From assembly GCF_030813235.1 (NCBI RefSeq), contig NZ_JAUSUB010000002.1, positions 240,097-304,096 on the forward strand: 64,000 nt of DNA. Reading direction: 5' to 3'. The position numbers and the translations under genes are program-made. The notes under the pieces were generated by a model. It searched no databases. It saw nothing but the letters and a program-made list of their open reading frames with translations, and was not told where the DNA came from. Below are positions 34,221-43,123 of this stretch, piece after piece. Origin of the DNA: Cytobacillus purgationiresistens (GTDB taxonomy: Bacteria; Bacillota; Bacilli; Bacillales; Cytobacillaceae). How positions within the stretch are numbered: position 1 is the stretch's first letter; every line of letters begins with the position of its first letter.

Positions 34221-35600
34221 TTATATCATCTTTTCTGGTACGACCCATTCCTGATACTGTTCCTCATTGATGTAGCCTGTTTTAAGTGCTGCTTCCTTTA
34301 AAGTCGAATTGTCTGTAAAAGCCAGCTTAGCAATTTCGGCTGCCTTTTCATAACCAATATGGGGATTGAGGGCAGTAACTAACATTAAAGATTGATCAAC
34401 ATAACTTTTAATTATGTCTTCATTGGCTTGCAATCCAGCTATACATCTATCATTGAATGACATCATGCCATCCGCAAGTATTTTAATGCTTTGTAACATA
34501 TTATAAATGACCACAGGCTTATAAACATTAAGTTCGAAGTTCCCTTGGCTTGCAGCAAATCCTATTGTGGCATCATTGCCGAACACTTGGCAGGCTATCA
34601 TTGTCAATGCTTCGCTTTGAGTTGGATTTACCTTGCCTGGCATAATTGAACTACCTGGTTCATTCGCAGGAATAGTTAATTCGCCGATTCCGCTTCTTGG
34701 TCCACTAGCTAACCATCTTACGTCATTAGCTATCTTCATGAGATCAGCAGCTAATCCTTTTAATGTACCATGAACATGAACCATCTCGCTGTGACTAGTA
34801 AGAGCCTGGAATTTATTTGGTGATGAAATAAACACAATACCTGAGTGCCTAGAGATTTCCTTTGCCATTCTATCACCGAATGTTTTATCGGCATTAATCC
34901 CAGTTCCTACGGCTGTCCCTCCAATAGCAAGTTCTTCTAAATATTTTTTTGCATCTTGTAGCATTTTTTCATTTTTTTCTAGCATGTAGCGCCAGCCGCT
35001 CATTTCTTGCCCTAATGTTAGGGGGGTTGCATCCTGAAGATGCGTTCTGCCAATTTTCACAATATATTGATAAGCATTTTCCTTCTCTTTAATTGTCTCC
35101 TTTAACTTTTGCAGTGATGGTAACAAATCATTTGTTATTTCTTTTAAAGACGCGATATGCATGGCAGTGGGAAATGTGTCATTTGAACTCTGTGACATAT
35201 TTACATCATCATTTGGATGAACACCTTCCTTTTCCCCATTTTCTTCCAAAAGCTCATTTGCTCTCCTTGCCACTACCTCATTTACATTCATATTCGTTTG
35301 TGTTCCGCTTCCTGTTTGCCAAACAGCCAGAGGAAAATGGCTATCAAATTGCCCAGCCAACACCTCATCACAAGCTGTCACAATGGCTGTTTTTTTATGT
35401 TCTGCAAGCTTTCCGAGCTCATAATTAACAATGGCTGCTGATCTTTTAACAACCGTAAACGCATAAATCAGTTCCTGAGGCATTTTTTCAATCCCTATTT
35501 TAAAATTATTTCTGCTGCGTTCAGTCTGTGCCCCCCAGTATTTATCTACCGGAACCTTTACTTCACCTAAAGTGTCTTTTTCAATACGATAATCAGACAA
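34221..35600 (-). CDS. fumC: Class II fumarate hydratase
   Basis: The enzyme interconverts fumarate and L-malate in the citric acid cycle. The 459-residue product has the fumarase/aspartase superfamily signatures: [14 protein letters not shown] near residue 97, [17 protein letters not shown] near 180 and the catalytic loop [17 protein letters not shown] near 312. Length is normal for FumC (CitG). The start is a TTG at 35600 with AAGGAGG 6-8 bases upstream. It stands alone on the minus strand, downstream of the EcsB-like cassette. Confidence 0.95.
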   Translation of the reverse strand: MSDYRIEKDTLGEVKVPVDKYWGAQTERSRNNFKIGIEKMPQELIYAFTVVKRSAAIVNYELGKLAEHKKTAIVTACDEVLAGQFDSHFPLAVWQTGSGTQTNMNVNEVVARRANELLEENGEKEGVHPNDDVNMSQSSNDTFPTAMHIASLKEITNDLLPSLQKLKETIKEKENAYQYIVKIGRTHLQDATPLTLGQEMSGWRYMLEKNEKMLQDAKKYLEELAIGGTAVGTGINADKTFGDRMAKEISRHSGIVFISSPNKFQALTSHSEMVHVHGTLKGLAADLMKIANDVRWLASGPRSGIGELTIPANEPGSSIMPGKVNPTQSEALTMIACQVFGNDATIGFAASQGNFELNVYKPVVIYNMLQSIKILADGMMSFNDRCIAGLQANEDIIKSYVDQSLMLVTALNPHIGYEKAAEIAKLAFTDNSTLKEAALKTGYINEEQYQEWVVPEKMI

Positions 35601-35719
35601 ATGAATACCTCCTTAAACTTTTTTCTATATTGTATTCATTTCCCTATTTCATGAACTTTAAATGGTTTGCAATTGTAAAGTGATTAATAAGTTATTTAAT
35701 TTTAATATGAAAATATAAG

Positions 35720-35748
35720 AACCTTGCTACATTTTATTGTAGTAAGGC
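35720..35748 (-). terminator. Terminator-like hairpin before fumC
   Basis: CCTTGCTACA / TGTAGTAAGG, a 10-base-pair stem with a 6-base loop in the spacer between the EcsB-like gene and fumC. It has only weak T-tracts. Confidence 0.55.
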
Positions 35749-35803
35749 TCTTTAAAGTTGTTTTAATTCCTATCCTTTTAATGGTGTTTGTACTTAAAAA
35801 TCA

Positions 35804-35852
35804 ATAATAAAGTTGTTTAATTCTTATTCAACTAAAGCCCCCGTTAGTTGAA
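35804..35852. repeat. Left inverted repeat of an EcsB-like cassette
   Basis: ATAATAAAGTTGTTTAATTC and following bases up to the palindrome TTCAACTAA / TTAGTTGAA match the reverse complement of 37595-37644: the first 24 bases are identical and the palindrome is shared. A second partial copy (AAAGTTGTTTTAATTCCTAT) lies outside at 35754-35773. Confidence 0.75.
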
Positions 35853-35859
35853 TACCACG

Positions 35860-37053
35860 CTATTCTTTAAAGGTACTTCCTAAGACATTGACTCTCTTTG
35901 ATACAAAAAAATATACAAATACATAAACAAATAAACTTCCAATTACAAGATTGAATAAGTTAGCATTAGAAGTATGCATGAACATTGCGAAATATAGAAT
36001 AAAAAATTGTGCATATAGTATGACCAAGACAAACTTTAAGAAAGAATCTTTTATCTGAGATTTTGAAATAGGATAAAGTAATACACTTTCTTTCATTTCA
36101 TGTTGTAAAGGAATTACTTGATATCCAGTCATAAATAAAATGAGGAGATTAAAGATCCAACCACTTGCTGGCATAGCATAATTAACAAATATGCCAATTA
36201 CAGTCAGTCTTAAATAAAGGTAAAAGTAATCATTGTATCTTACAAACAAGTGTGAGTATAAATATACGAATGTACTACTCTGACTATATGGGATACACCT
36301 CTGCAGAATCATTGTGAGCAATCGTCTACGCCGAAAAGAACGTTTAAGATTAGGGACATCTATGAAAAAGTTAATAAATTTAAAATTTCTTAATAAGGCA
36401 CTTTCTTCTTCATCTATTTGCCACTGCCAATTCAAATTTCTTTTTTTTCTTATAAAGTTAATTAAATAGACGAGATTTATACTCATTAATATAAGTACAT
36501 AAATCCAGTCATTTTTAAACAAAAAGTAACACATTAAATATATTAAAAAAAACCTATTCAACCTATGTAACACAAGTTGTACATGGTTCTCTAACCATTG
36601 TTCAATCCACTTCATTAAAATGTTATAAACAACAATCCCCACTATAAAAAAAAGAAAGAGAAGATTTATATTAGTTGTGTGCAAAAATAGGGATAAAAAA
36701 ACAGTTATGAAACTTACCAATTTAATAACATCAATAACAAAACTATATATAAGTGATTTAATAAAATAAGGCTTTAACCGCCATTCTAATGGCAACAAAA
36801 AGAGTATATCTGCCCTTTTAACAAAAGTCCGTACTTTTGTCCGTTTTAAAATGTAGGTTACTAATAGTGATAAGATGACTTCAACAGATATTTGAGGAGG
36901 TATCCACTGTAGAAATAAATTAAAAAAATAAATTAAAATACTACTAATGATCAGAAAAAAATAAAAAACACTTGCACCAATTATTGAATAGTACCTGAAC
37001 ATTTTTCTATAATATTCTTGAACCCTTAAACCCCATAATGTTTTTATATCCAT
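35860..37053 (-). CDS. Orphan EcsB-like ABC transporter permease
   Basis: The protein of about 397 residues has 8-10 hydrophobic helices and the EcsB signature FIDVPNLKRSFRRRR at about residue 228, followed by LYSHLFVRYNDYFYLYLRL. EcsB normally partners the ATPase EcsA in a transporter affecting secretion and competence, but no ecsA is next to it. It is AT-rich even for this window and lies between 50-base inverted repeats, which points to an acquired cassette. The ATG at 37053 is preferred (MDIKTLWGLR); 37065 is an alternative. The substrate is unknown. Confidence 0.75.
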   Translation of the reverse strand: MDIKTLWGLRVQEYYRKMFRYYSIIGASVFYFFLIISSILIYFFNLFLQWIPPQISVEVILSLLVTYILKRTKVRTFVKRADILFLLPLEWRLKPYFIKSLIYSFVIDVIKLVSFITVFLSLFLHTTNINLLFLFFIVGIVVYNILMKWIEQWLENHVQLVLHRLNRFFLIYLMCYFLFKNDWIYVLILMSINLVYLINFIRKKRNLNWQWQIDEEESALLRNFKFINFFIDVPNLKRSFRRRRLLTMILQRCIPYSQSSTFVYLYSHLFVRYNDYFYLYLRLTVIGIFVNYAMPASGWIFNLLILFMTGYQVIPLQHEMKESVLLYPISKSQIKDSFLKFVLVILYAQFFILYFAMFMHTSNANLFNLVIGSLFVYVFVYFFVSKRVNVLGSTFKE

Positions 37054-37186
37054 TAATACACCCATACCTTTATTAAATAATTCCCCAATCTTTTATTAAA
37101 GTTAACATAAATGTCATTTTCCTTTTTACATAAAGATACCACAAACAACCCTTTGCCACCTCCTACAACCATTACAGAACCACTAT

Positions 37187-37471
37187 CTAATGACGATGAA
37201 TCTTTGTATTCGGAGGTATGTAAATGGGATATAGAAACATCACTTCAATTACAGACGGAACATACGGTTTTTGAAAAGCACCCGAAGCTACAACTACTTC
37301 ATTCGTCTGTAAAGTCCCTTGTGATGTATGCACAGTGAAGCAATAATCTTGCTTTTCCACCTTTTTAACCTTCACACCTAGTTGATAAGGTAATTGAAAA
37401 TGTTCTACATAAGACTCTAAATAATCTGCCATCTCATCTTTAATTGGATAAGACTCAAAATTTTCAATCAT
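37187..37471 (-). pseudogene. Fragment of a flavin-dependent NAD(P) monooxygenase
   Basis: The frame contains a coherent internal piece of a flavoprotein monooxygenase/CzcO-like oxidoreductase: MADYLESYVEHFQLPYQLGV, then VKKVEKQDYCFTVHT and VVVASGAFQKPYVPSV. The N-terminal FAD-binding and C-terminal parts are absent. The sequence after PSV changes to unrelated residues. It is a truncated remnant inside the inverted-repeat-bounded region. Confidence 0.75.
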
Positions 37472-37473
37472 TT

Positions 37474-37554
37474 CTAATAGTTATCTAAATGTGCGTTTAA
37501 TTCCAGAAATTCCAGTCCTTCATTCTCAATATCTTCCCATATATAAATCGCCAT
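37474..37554 (-). pseudogene. Short N-terminal gene fragment (possible glycolipid-binding family)
   Basis: A 26-codon ORF reads MAIYIWEDIENEGLEFLELN and stops soon after. It keeps a good GGAGGGTGC ribosome site. The W-x-D...GLE-x-L-x-L pattern resembles the start of putative glycolipid-binding domain proteins. It abuts the monooxygenase fragment, suggesting deletions fused two dead genes. Confidence 0.45.
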
Positions 37555-37594
37555 ACAGCACCCTCCATTTTTTTACAATGATTATATCATATTG

Positions 37595-37644
37595 TTCAAC
37601 TAACCTGCTCCGTTAGTTCTATAAGAATTAAACAACTTTATTAT
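37595..37644. repeat. Right inverted repeat of the EcsB-like cassette
   Basis: This 50-base segment is the reverse-complement partner of 35804-35852 and carries its own TTCAACTAAC / GTTAG(TT) palindrome. A further partial copy of AAACAACTTTATTAT lies outside at 37670-37684, mirroring the left side. Confidence 0.75.
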
Positions 37645-37756
37645 TTTTCAAAGGACTTTATTGTAAAGTAAACAACTTTATTATCTCTGCACAGCAATGA
37701 ACTTTTCTTTTTCTGTATTCAAAAGCACCACAAGCTAAATGACCTATGGAGCACAC

Positions 37757-37787
37757 AAAAAAAACCGCCAATTTTTATGCGGTTTTC
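37757..37787 (-). terminator. Terminator after yxlD-like gene
   Basis: AAAACCGC / GCGGTTTT hairpin with a T-run on the minus strand. Confidence 0.8.
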
Positions 37788-37849
37788 GTTTATTCTCTCT
37801 TTTCGGCAAAATCATAAGGCATTCACTTTACTGTCTATCGATAGTAATT

Positions 37850-38056
37850 TCAATTTCTTTTCTCTTTTTTCATCCATAGTTTACGAACGAAGGTAAGGTA
37901 AAATAGTGTTGGCATCGGTGCTTGAATCAGGCCAATGATTCCCCAAAGCCAATAGTTATGACCATGCTTCCTTGCATCCATAAACAGAAATAGGCTCTGG
38001 CAAATTAAGATGAAGCCTACAGTAATGATAACGAAAGTAACATTTTCATCAATCAT
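37850..38056 (-). CDS. yxlD: YxlD-like membrane protein of the sigY operon
   Basis: The 68-residue protein has two transmembrane helices (about 5-27 and 35-58) joined by a loop with MDARKHGHNYWLWG, a PLDc_N-type pattern. In B. subtilis the sigY operon continues with yxlC, yxlD and yxlE, products of which restrain SigY. Its ATG overlaps the yxlC-like stop (ATGA), and AAGGTGA lies upstream. The assignment rests on order as well as resemblance. Confidence 0.72.
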   Translation of the reverse strand: MIDENVTFVIITVGFILICQSLFLFMDARKHGHNYWLWGIIGLIQAPMPTLFYLTFVRKLWMKKEKRN

Positions 38057-38382
38057 TCACTCTTCACCTTCTTCTTATAGCGGAAGATTGTATAAAAAGT
38101 TATAAATACAATGCAAATCGTCTGAATCGAGAGAAAGATATAAGGCTGCTGATAGAGAGTAAACAAGACTGTACTTAAAACGAAAAGAGCGACGATCGCA
38201 AATACACATAAATCCTTTATTAACCTTTTTCGCTGAGTTAATTTTTGCTCCGCTACATAGTTCTCAAACCAATTGATATTTGGAACATCGATCTCAGCTT
38301 GCTGATCGAGGGAGTCCAACCCTTTTGTAAGCTCTTCTATTACTTCATCCTTCATCTCAGTATTTGTTTCAGTCTTCTTCAT
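38053..38382 (-). CDS. yxlC: YxlC-like anti-sigma factor candidate
   Basis: The 109-residue protein has an acidic, cytoplasmic N-terminal half (about 1-60; VIEELTKGLDSLDQQ, then NINWFENYVAEQK) and two C-terminal transmembrane helices (about 62-80 and 83-100). This layout fits a membrane anti-sigma factor such as YxlC, which opposes SigY. The start overlaps the sigY end by 14 bases, implying tight coupling and stoichiometric synthesis. Confidence 0.75.
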   Translation of the reverse strand: MKKTETNTEMKDEVIEELTKGLDSLDQQAEIDVPNINWFENYVAEQKLTQRKRLIKDLCVFAIVALFVLSTVLFTLYQQPYIFLSIQTICIVFITFYTIFRYKKKVKSE

Positions 38383-38920
38383 TAATATTCATCCCCTTTC
38401 TGACCGCCATAATCCCATTATGCACTCTTGACTTCACTGTTCCTGAAGATATGTTCATGATTTCGCCAATCTCATCGTACGAATAACCATAATAATGCTT
38501 CAGCACGATGGGAACCCTGTGGCCTTCAGGCAACTTGCCAAGCTCCGTTAATGCGTCATTCCAATCTTCATTATTGCTTTCAACTTGCCACTTCATTTTA
38601 CGGTAAGCATCCTCTTGTGCTTTCCAGTTCCTTTCACGCTTTGCCTTTCTTTGAAAATCGATATAAAGATTAGTCGCAATTGATATGAGCCAAGTAGAAA
38701 ATTTAGATCTCTCATGAAAAACATGCATTTTTTCAATGGCCTTTGCCATGGTTTCCTGTGTAAGTTCTTCTGATAGCTCTGCACTCATGGTTACTTTTAT
38801 TAAGTATTTAAATAAAATGGGATAATTCTCTTGAAAAAGCTTGGCAAATGCAAGTTGATCGCCCTTTTTTGCTCTTCTTATTAGTTGTTTTTCCTCCACG
38901 GCTCTCACACTCACTTTCAC
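38369..38920 (-). CDS. sigY: ECF sigma factor SigY
   Basis: The 183-residue protein is a group 4 sigma factor: region 2 (about 10-85, ELTQETMAKAIEKMHVF and FSTWLISIATNLYIDFQR) and region 4 (about 115-175, LPEGHRVPIVLKHYYGYSYD then IMNISSGTVKSRVHNG). The start is set at the GTG 38920. The longer frame from 38971 would begin inside the promoter itself, and GGGAT lies 4 bases before the GTG. The presence of yxlC/yxlD-like genes next to it supports SigY rather than another ECF factor. Autoregulation is indicated by the upstream promoter. Confidence 0.82.
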   Translation of the reverse strand: MKVSVRAVEEKQLIRRAKKGDQLAFAKLFQENYPILFKYLIKVTMSAELSEELTQETMAKAIEKMHVFHERSKFSTWLISIATNLYIDFQRKAKRERNWKAQEDAYRKMKWQVESNNEDWNDALTELGKLPEGHRVPIVLKHYYGYSYDEIGEIMNISSGTVKSRVHNGIMAVRKGMNINEED

Positions 38921-38945
38921 TTCTATCCCTTTTTCATATAGATAA

Positions 38946-38970
38946 GACGAATAAATAATAAAATCGTTCA
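38946..38970 (-). promoter_or_regulatory. ECF-type autoregulatory promoter of sigY
   Basis: On the minus strand TGAACG (38970-38965), 15 bases and CGTC (38949-38946) match the -35/-10 of SigY-dependent promoters as I recall them from B. subtilis. The start site would fall near 38938, before the GTG start. Confidence 0.7.
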
Positions 38971-39089
38971 CTGCCTTTTATTTTTTCTTTCTTTGTAAAA
39001 AGAGAAAGGTTTTATATTTATGGAGTTGGGGTAACTATTTATTAACGATAACAATAACTTAGGTCACAAAGTGAGGAGAACAATAAATT

Positions 39090-39416
39090 ATGAATAAAAA
39101 GATTATATCCGCTAATGTAACAGTAAGTAAAAAGTTCACTATGAAAAAAATGATTGATATTTATCAATCAGCAAAGGAATTCAACGGTACTGTTTATCTA
39201 TTAAACGAGCAAAAGGCTGTTGATAGCTCAAATCTTTCTAGAGTAGTATCATTTCTCCTTATGGTCAAACCAAACTCAAAATTAAAAATCATTGTTGAAG
39301 GTACTGACGTCCAATATCAATTAGATAAAATGGAAGCACTCTGCACCACTCAAGTGGCAGATTTGAAAATCACAAAGGAAAGAGCAATCCATCAATACCA
39401 AACAATCCAAATTTAA
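39090..39416 (+). CDS. HPr-like protein lacking the phosphorylatable histidine
   Basis: The 108-residue protein aligns by eye with the PTS phosphocarrier HPr: YQSAKEFNGTVYLLNEQKAV corresponds to the SKFNSDINLEYNGK region, and VVSFLLMVKPNSKLKIIVEG to GVMSLGIPQGATIKITAEG. The position of HPr His15 is threonine and the Ser46 region is replaced, so it cannot act as a normal phosphocarrier. It could be a regulatory or binding variant. AGTGAGGAGAAC precedes the ATG. A 23-codon membrane ORF follows, and the sigY group is divergent. Confidence 0.68.
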   Translation: MNKKIISANVTVSKKFTMKKMIDIYQSAKEFNGTVYLLNEQKAVDSSNLSRVVSFLLMVKPNSKLKIIVEGTDVQYQLDKMEALCTTQVADLKITKERAIHQYQTIQI

Positions 39417-39437
39417 TATAAACAGGAGTGAATATAA

Positions 39438-39509
39438 ATGATTCGTACAATATTAATGATCATCGGGTTAATCGTTGTTGTCAGCGCCCTTATTACTTGG
39501 TTAACTTGA
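39438..39509 (+). CDS. Tiny hydrophobic peptide, 23 aa
   Basis: The ORF encodes a single predicted transmembrane helix (MIRTILMIIGLIVVVSALIT). A CAGGAGTG ribosome site lies 8 bases before ATG, and it begins 21 bases after the HPr-like gene and ends before a terminator. The good ribosome site and operon position support translation; the role is unknown. Confidence 0.6.
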   Translation: MIRTILMIIGLIVVVSALITWLT

Positions 39510-39551
39510 TCAAGAACTTACCAATTGCAATGATCTTAACCATATATCCAT

Positions 39552-39591
39552 AAAAGCGCACAGCAATTAATGATGCTGTGCGCTATTTTTA
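39552..39591. terminator. Bidirectional terminator
   Basis: AGCGCACAGCA / TGCTGTGCGCT, an 11-base-pair stem, between the convergent HPr-like unit and the PBP gene; its T-run is best on the plus strand. Confidence 0.88.
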
Positions 39592-41619
39592 TTCTCCATC
39601 TCTTCTAAACCAACCGTCCCAGCGCTCTCTACCTCTTTGAAACCAGTTATCCCAGCGCTCTTTTTCTTCATTGATGGCTTCCTCAAGTGCCTTTCTTTCT
39701 TCCTGTTGCTGCCTTTTCTGGATAAGCCCATCAATCTTAGAGACATTAAAAGAAGCTACTTCTTCATTCGCCAAAGCTTTTGACATCATTTCCTTAAATA
39801 AAGGTGCAGTACCTTCACTGCTTGTCGTCGTTAAATAGTGATCTTTATCCGATTTATCATATCCAACCCATACAGCCCCGACAAGCTGTGGTGTATATCC
39901 GACAAACCATTGATCCTTTGTCCCTGTTGTCCCTTCAATTGGCAGTTGAGTTGATCCTGTTTTACCTGCTATTTCTCTGCCTTGAATTTTGGCTGCTTTT
40001 CCCGTACCGTGATCCACTACTCCAAGCAGCATGGTCGTAATTTGATCTGCAGTTTCTTTAGAGATCACTTCAGCTGGTTTGTCTTCCCACTCAGCAATGA
40101 TATTCCCCTCTTGATTTTCAATCCTGCTAATAGTATGAGACTCTGTCTTCATTCCCTCATTCGCAAAAACAGCGTATGCCTCTGCCATATTCTGCGGTGA
40201 AACACCTTTACTTGTACCACCTAATGCTAGTCCAAGATTAGGGTTAATCACATCTTCTGGGAAACCGAAACCTCTTGCTGCTTCTGTCCCTTTATCAATT
40301 CCAATTTCATTAAGCAGCCAAACAGCTGGCAAATTAAGAGAATCCTTCACGGCTTCATACATTGGAACTTCACCTTTATATTGGCCGCCATAATTATTTG
40401 GTGCATAATCGCCGAACTCCATTTTTTCATCTTTAAGCACATCCGTAATCTTCCAACCATCCTCGATTGCTGCCGCATAAGGCACAATTGGTTTCATCGT
40501 CGATCCTGGCTGTCCAACAGGATGGATAGCACGGTTATGACCTAAAAGTGTATGTTCGCCTCTGCCGCCCGATAAGGCCCGGATTCCCCCTGTTGCTGGA
40601 TCTATGAATAGCGCTCCACTTTCCACAGGTCTTTCACCAGTACTGTTAGGGAATAATGAATCATTCTTATACGTTTCTTCCACCATTGATTGCATGCTGG
40701 GATCAAGCTCTGTGTATATGTGATAACCATTTGTCAGCAATTCATCAAGAGTTAAATCATGCTTTTCCATTGCCTCTTCCAACACGACATCCACATAGTA
40801 CGGAAACAATCCTTTCAGAGGATCTCCGCCCCCATCCTTAAAAACTAACTCTTCGCCTTTTGTTTTCTGAAGCTCATCTTGTGAAATAAAACCATGCTGG
40901 TTCATCTGATTTAAAACAACATTTTTTCTTTCCAGAGCCTTTGCTTCATTTTTATATGGATTAATTGTAGATGGTGCTTTAATCAATCCAGCAAGCAGCG
41001 CAGATTCACTTACTGTTAAATCCTGCACTTCTTTGCCAAAGTATTTTTTTGCTGCGCGTTTCACACCATACGCACCTTCACCAAAATAGATTTGATTCAA
41101 ATACATTTGTAAAATTTCATCCTTCGAATATTTCTTTTCTATTTCACGCGCCAAGAAAACTTCCTCAATCTTTCTGCCGTATGTTTTTTCTGATGTAAGC
41201 AATGCATTTTTAGTTAGTTGTTGTGTGATTGTGCTCCCGCCCTCAACCACTTGACCTGCCTGTATATTCCTGACGAAAGCTCTGCCAATCCCTCTGTAAT
41301 CCACACCGTTATGATCATAAAAACGATGATCTTCAATAGCAATGACCGCTTGTTTCAAGTTTTCAGGTATATCAGAAATTGCGACCCCCTCATTTTTGTT
41401 AGCCGATATTGAACTGGCTGGATCGCCATTTTTATCATAGATAATTGTCGGCTGAGATAACCCCGTTTCGATAGTACTGATATCAGCATTACTGGAAAAT
41501 GGGTAAATAACTAATAATGAGCACAATGTAAATAAACATAATGACAATAACATGACTTGCGTAATATGGAACTTGTTCCATATTCCTTTTAACTTGGATA
41601 CCTTAGATTTTTTTTGCAT
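39589..41619 (-). CDS. Class A penicillin-binding protein (PBP1A/2C/2D type)
   Basis: The 676-residue bifunctional enzyme polymerises and cross-links peptidoglycan at the outer face of the membrane. It has an N-terminal membrane anchor (about 20-40). The glycosyltransferase domain shows AIEDHRFYDHNG near 95 and GGSTITQQLTKN near 127. The transpeptidase domain shows SxxK in PGSTMKP near 373, SLN near 430 and KTGST near 555. The C-terminal tail has two similar Trp/Arg-rich pieces. GGAGG precedes the ATG. B. subtilis PbpF and PbpG, which act in spore wall synthesis, are the likeliest orthologs; I cannot decide which. Confidence 0.9.
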   Translation of the reverse strand: MQKKSKVSKLKGIWNKFHITQVMLLSLCLFTLCSLLVIYPFSSNADISTIETGLSQPTIIYDKNGDPASSISANKNEGVAISDIPENLKQAVIAIEDHRFYDHNGVDYRGIGRAFVRNIQAGQVVEGGSTITQQLTKNALLTSEKTYGRKIEEVFLAREIEKKYSKDEILQMYLNQIYFGEGAYGVKRAAKKYFGKEVQDLTVSESALLAGLIKAPSTINPYKNEAKALERKNVVLNQMNQHGFISQDELQKTKGEELVFKDGGGDPLKGLFPYYVDVVLEEAMEKHDLTLDELLTNGYHIYTELDPSMQSMVEETYKNDSLFPNSTGERPVESGALFIDPATGGIRALSGGRGEHTLLGHNRAIHPVGQPGSTMKPIVPYAAAIEDGWKITDVLKDEKMEFGDYAPNNYGGQYKGEVPMYEAVKDSLNLPAVWLLNEIGIDKGTEAARGFGFPEDVINPNLGLALGGTSKGVSPQNMAEAYAVFANEGMKTESHTISRIENQEGNIIAEWEDKPAEVISKETADQITTMLLGVVDHGTGKAAKIQGREIAGKTGSTQLPIEGTTGTKDQWFVGYTPQLVGAVWVGYDKSDKDHYLTTTSSEGTAPLFKEMMSKALANEEVASFNVSKIDGLIQKRQQQEERKALEEAINEEKERWDNWFQRGRERWDGWFRRDGE

Positions 41620-41835
41620 ATTTCCTCCAAACTCTTCCCATGATGCTTATCGTATTCAAATTAGTTCCCTTGAATATTTAAGAATTAAAGCTTTAACATT
41701 TATTTTCCCTAGTATTAATATTCGTAAACGATATGGATTTTAGCGATGTAATCACATAAAAATTTTAAATTATTTGTGATTATCTTTACTAAATATCGGG
41801 TAAGGAACTATCATATCACGAAAGGATGATGGTCT

Positions 41836-42342
41836 ATGATATTTAATAAAATCATCGTTGCCTATGATGACTCCCAGGGAAGCAGGAACGCGCTGGAAAA
41901 AGGCATTCAATTGTCACAACTCACACCTAATACAGAACTTTTACTTGCACATGTAGATGAAGAAAAGCTGGAGCACGCCCAGGTTGCTTCACCAGACTCG
42001 CACCTTAGGGCAAATGCTAATATGATTGAAGGTATGCAGCTTCAGCCATTATCGATTAGTGATCACGAGCCGCCGGCATCCTCTCATTCAAAAGTCATTA
42101 ACAGCGTAGATCAGGCCATACAGCACGCTAAACAAATTGTGGAAAAAAATCATATGGAGATTAATTATAAGATTCTCGAAGGAAAACCAGCAGATAGCAT
42201 CTGTCAATTTGCAGATACTGAAGGAGCTGACCTAATTATTGTAGGAAGCTCGGGAAAACAGGGAATCAAACGGATGTTCCTTGGCAGCACAAGTGAAAAA
42301 ATCACGAAAAACGCCAACTGCAATGTCTTAATAGCCAAATAG
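41836..42342 (+). CDS. Universal stress protein (UspA family)
   Basis: The 168-residue Rossmann-like protein starts KIIVAYDDSQGSRNALEKGI and ends with the ATP-binding signature GSSGKQGIKRMFLGSTSEKI (G-2x-G-9x-G-S). This predicts an ATP-binding member of the family. A longer than usual linker (about residues 50-95, SPDSHLRANANMIEGMQLQP) separates the halves. AAAGGATGATGG precedes the ATG. It stands alone, and its role in stress adaptation is only inferred from family. Confidence 0.88.
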   Translation: MIFNKIIVAYDDSQGSRNALEKGIQLSQLTPNTELLLAHVDEEKLEHAQVASPDSHLRANANMIEGMQLQPLSISDHEPPASSHSKVINSVDQAIQHAKQIVEKNHMEINYKILEGKPADSICQFADTEGADLIIVGSSGKQGIKRMFLGSTSEKITKNANCNVLIAK

Positions 42343-42453
42343 GAACGCATAGAAGCGTTGCTCAAGGGTGATCAAAGAAAGGACTTCAGGATTTATATCT
42401 GGAGTCCTTCCCCTATGACCTCGAGCCATTAGCTACAAAAAAACTGGCACTAA

Positions 42454-42915
42454 TTAAATATAAGATTCCTTAATAATTTCAGAAAACCGGTCAATAGCCG
42501 TACCCTCGTCAAAACTGCTGTAAATTCTAAAGTGCTCTTCATCAATAATCCGATAATGCTGGCTAATGATGTTCTGCTGCAAGATATAGCCGTTTTCTTT
42601 TTTCATTTCTTTCCACCAAATTTTACCACCTAGTGTTTTTTCTTTTCTATAATCTAAACCCTCTCTGGCGATCGTCTCTAACACTTCCAAAGGCTCGTTC
42701 CCAAATAAGAATCGGACCGTTTCCGTTTCACGAAATAAAGCACAAACAGCAACCACGGTTGACCAGCCTGCCTCTGCCCTTCCCTTTTCAATCTGGACAA
42801 GGGTTTTCTTAGAAACGCCTATGATTTCAGCCATTTTATCTTGCGTATAGCCTGCTTCAGTTCTTATAAGGCGCATTTTTTCAGACACTTTTAAAATAAT
42901 TTCATCTCTTGTCAA
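42454..42915 (-). CDS. XRE-family transcriptional regulator
   Basis: The 153-residue protein has an N-terminal Cro/XRE helix-turn-helix (about residues 8-65, MRLIRTEAGYTQDKMAEIIG then KKTLVQIEKGR). The C-terminal domain is of unknown type (about 75-150, LGGKIWWKEMKKENGYILQQ). The start is a TTG at 42915 after AAAGGAC with 10-base spacing. It is isolated on the minus strand between the UspA gene and the orphan kinase; the 110 bases after it contain a short hairpin (AAGGACT / AGTCCTT) and a repeat-like stretch. The ligand and targets are unknown. Confidence 0.8.
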   Translation of the reverse strand: MTRDEIILKVSEKMRLIRTEAGYTQDKMAEIIGVSKKTLVQIEKGRAEAGWSTVVAVCALFRETETVRFLFGNEPLEVLETIAREGLDYRKEKTLGGKIWWKEMKKENGYILQQNIISQHYRIIDEEHFRIYSSFDEGTAIDRFSEIIKESYI

Positions 42916-43123
42916 AGTTTATTCAGTCCTTTTAAAGTAGTAGGCTAAAAGTAGCAGTGTAATTTTACACCTGGTAACTCTATTATAAAGCGAATAATTA
43001 GGATTTTTCAATTAAAACACAAATATTTTTCACGGATGAAATTTCCAACTGATTATAAGAGGATTTAAGACAATCTAGGCGAATCTATATTTACATGAAA
43101 GATTAATGGGGGTACTAGGTTAT

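Noticed and set aside
35093..35441. Plus-strand frames opposite fumC
   Set aside because: They are shadows of a highly conserved fumarase coding region.
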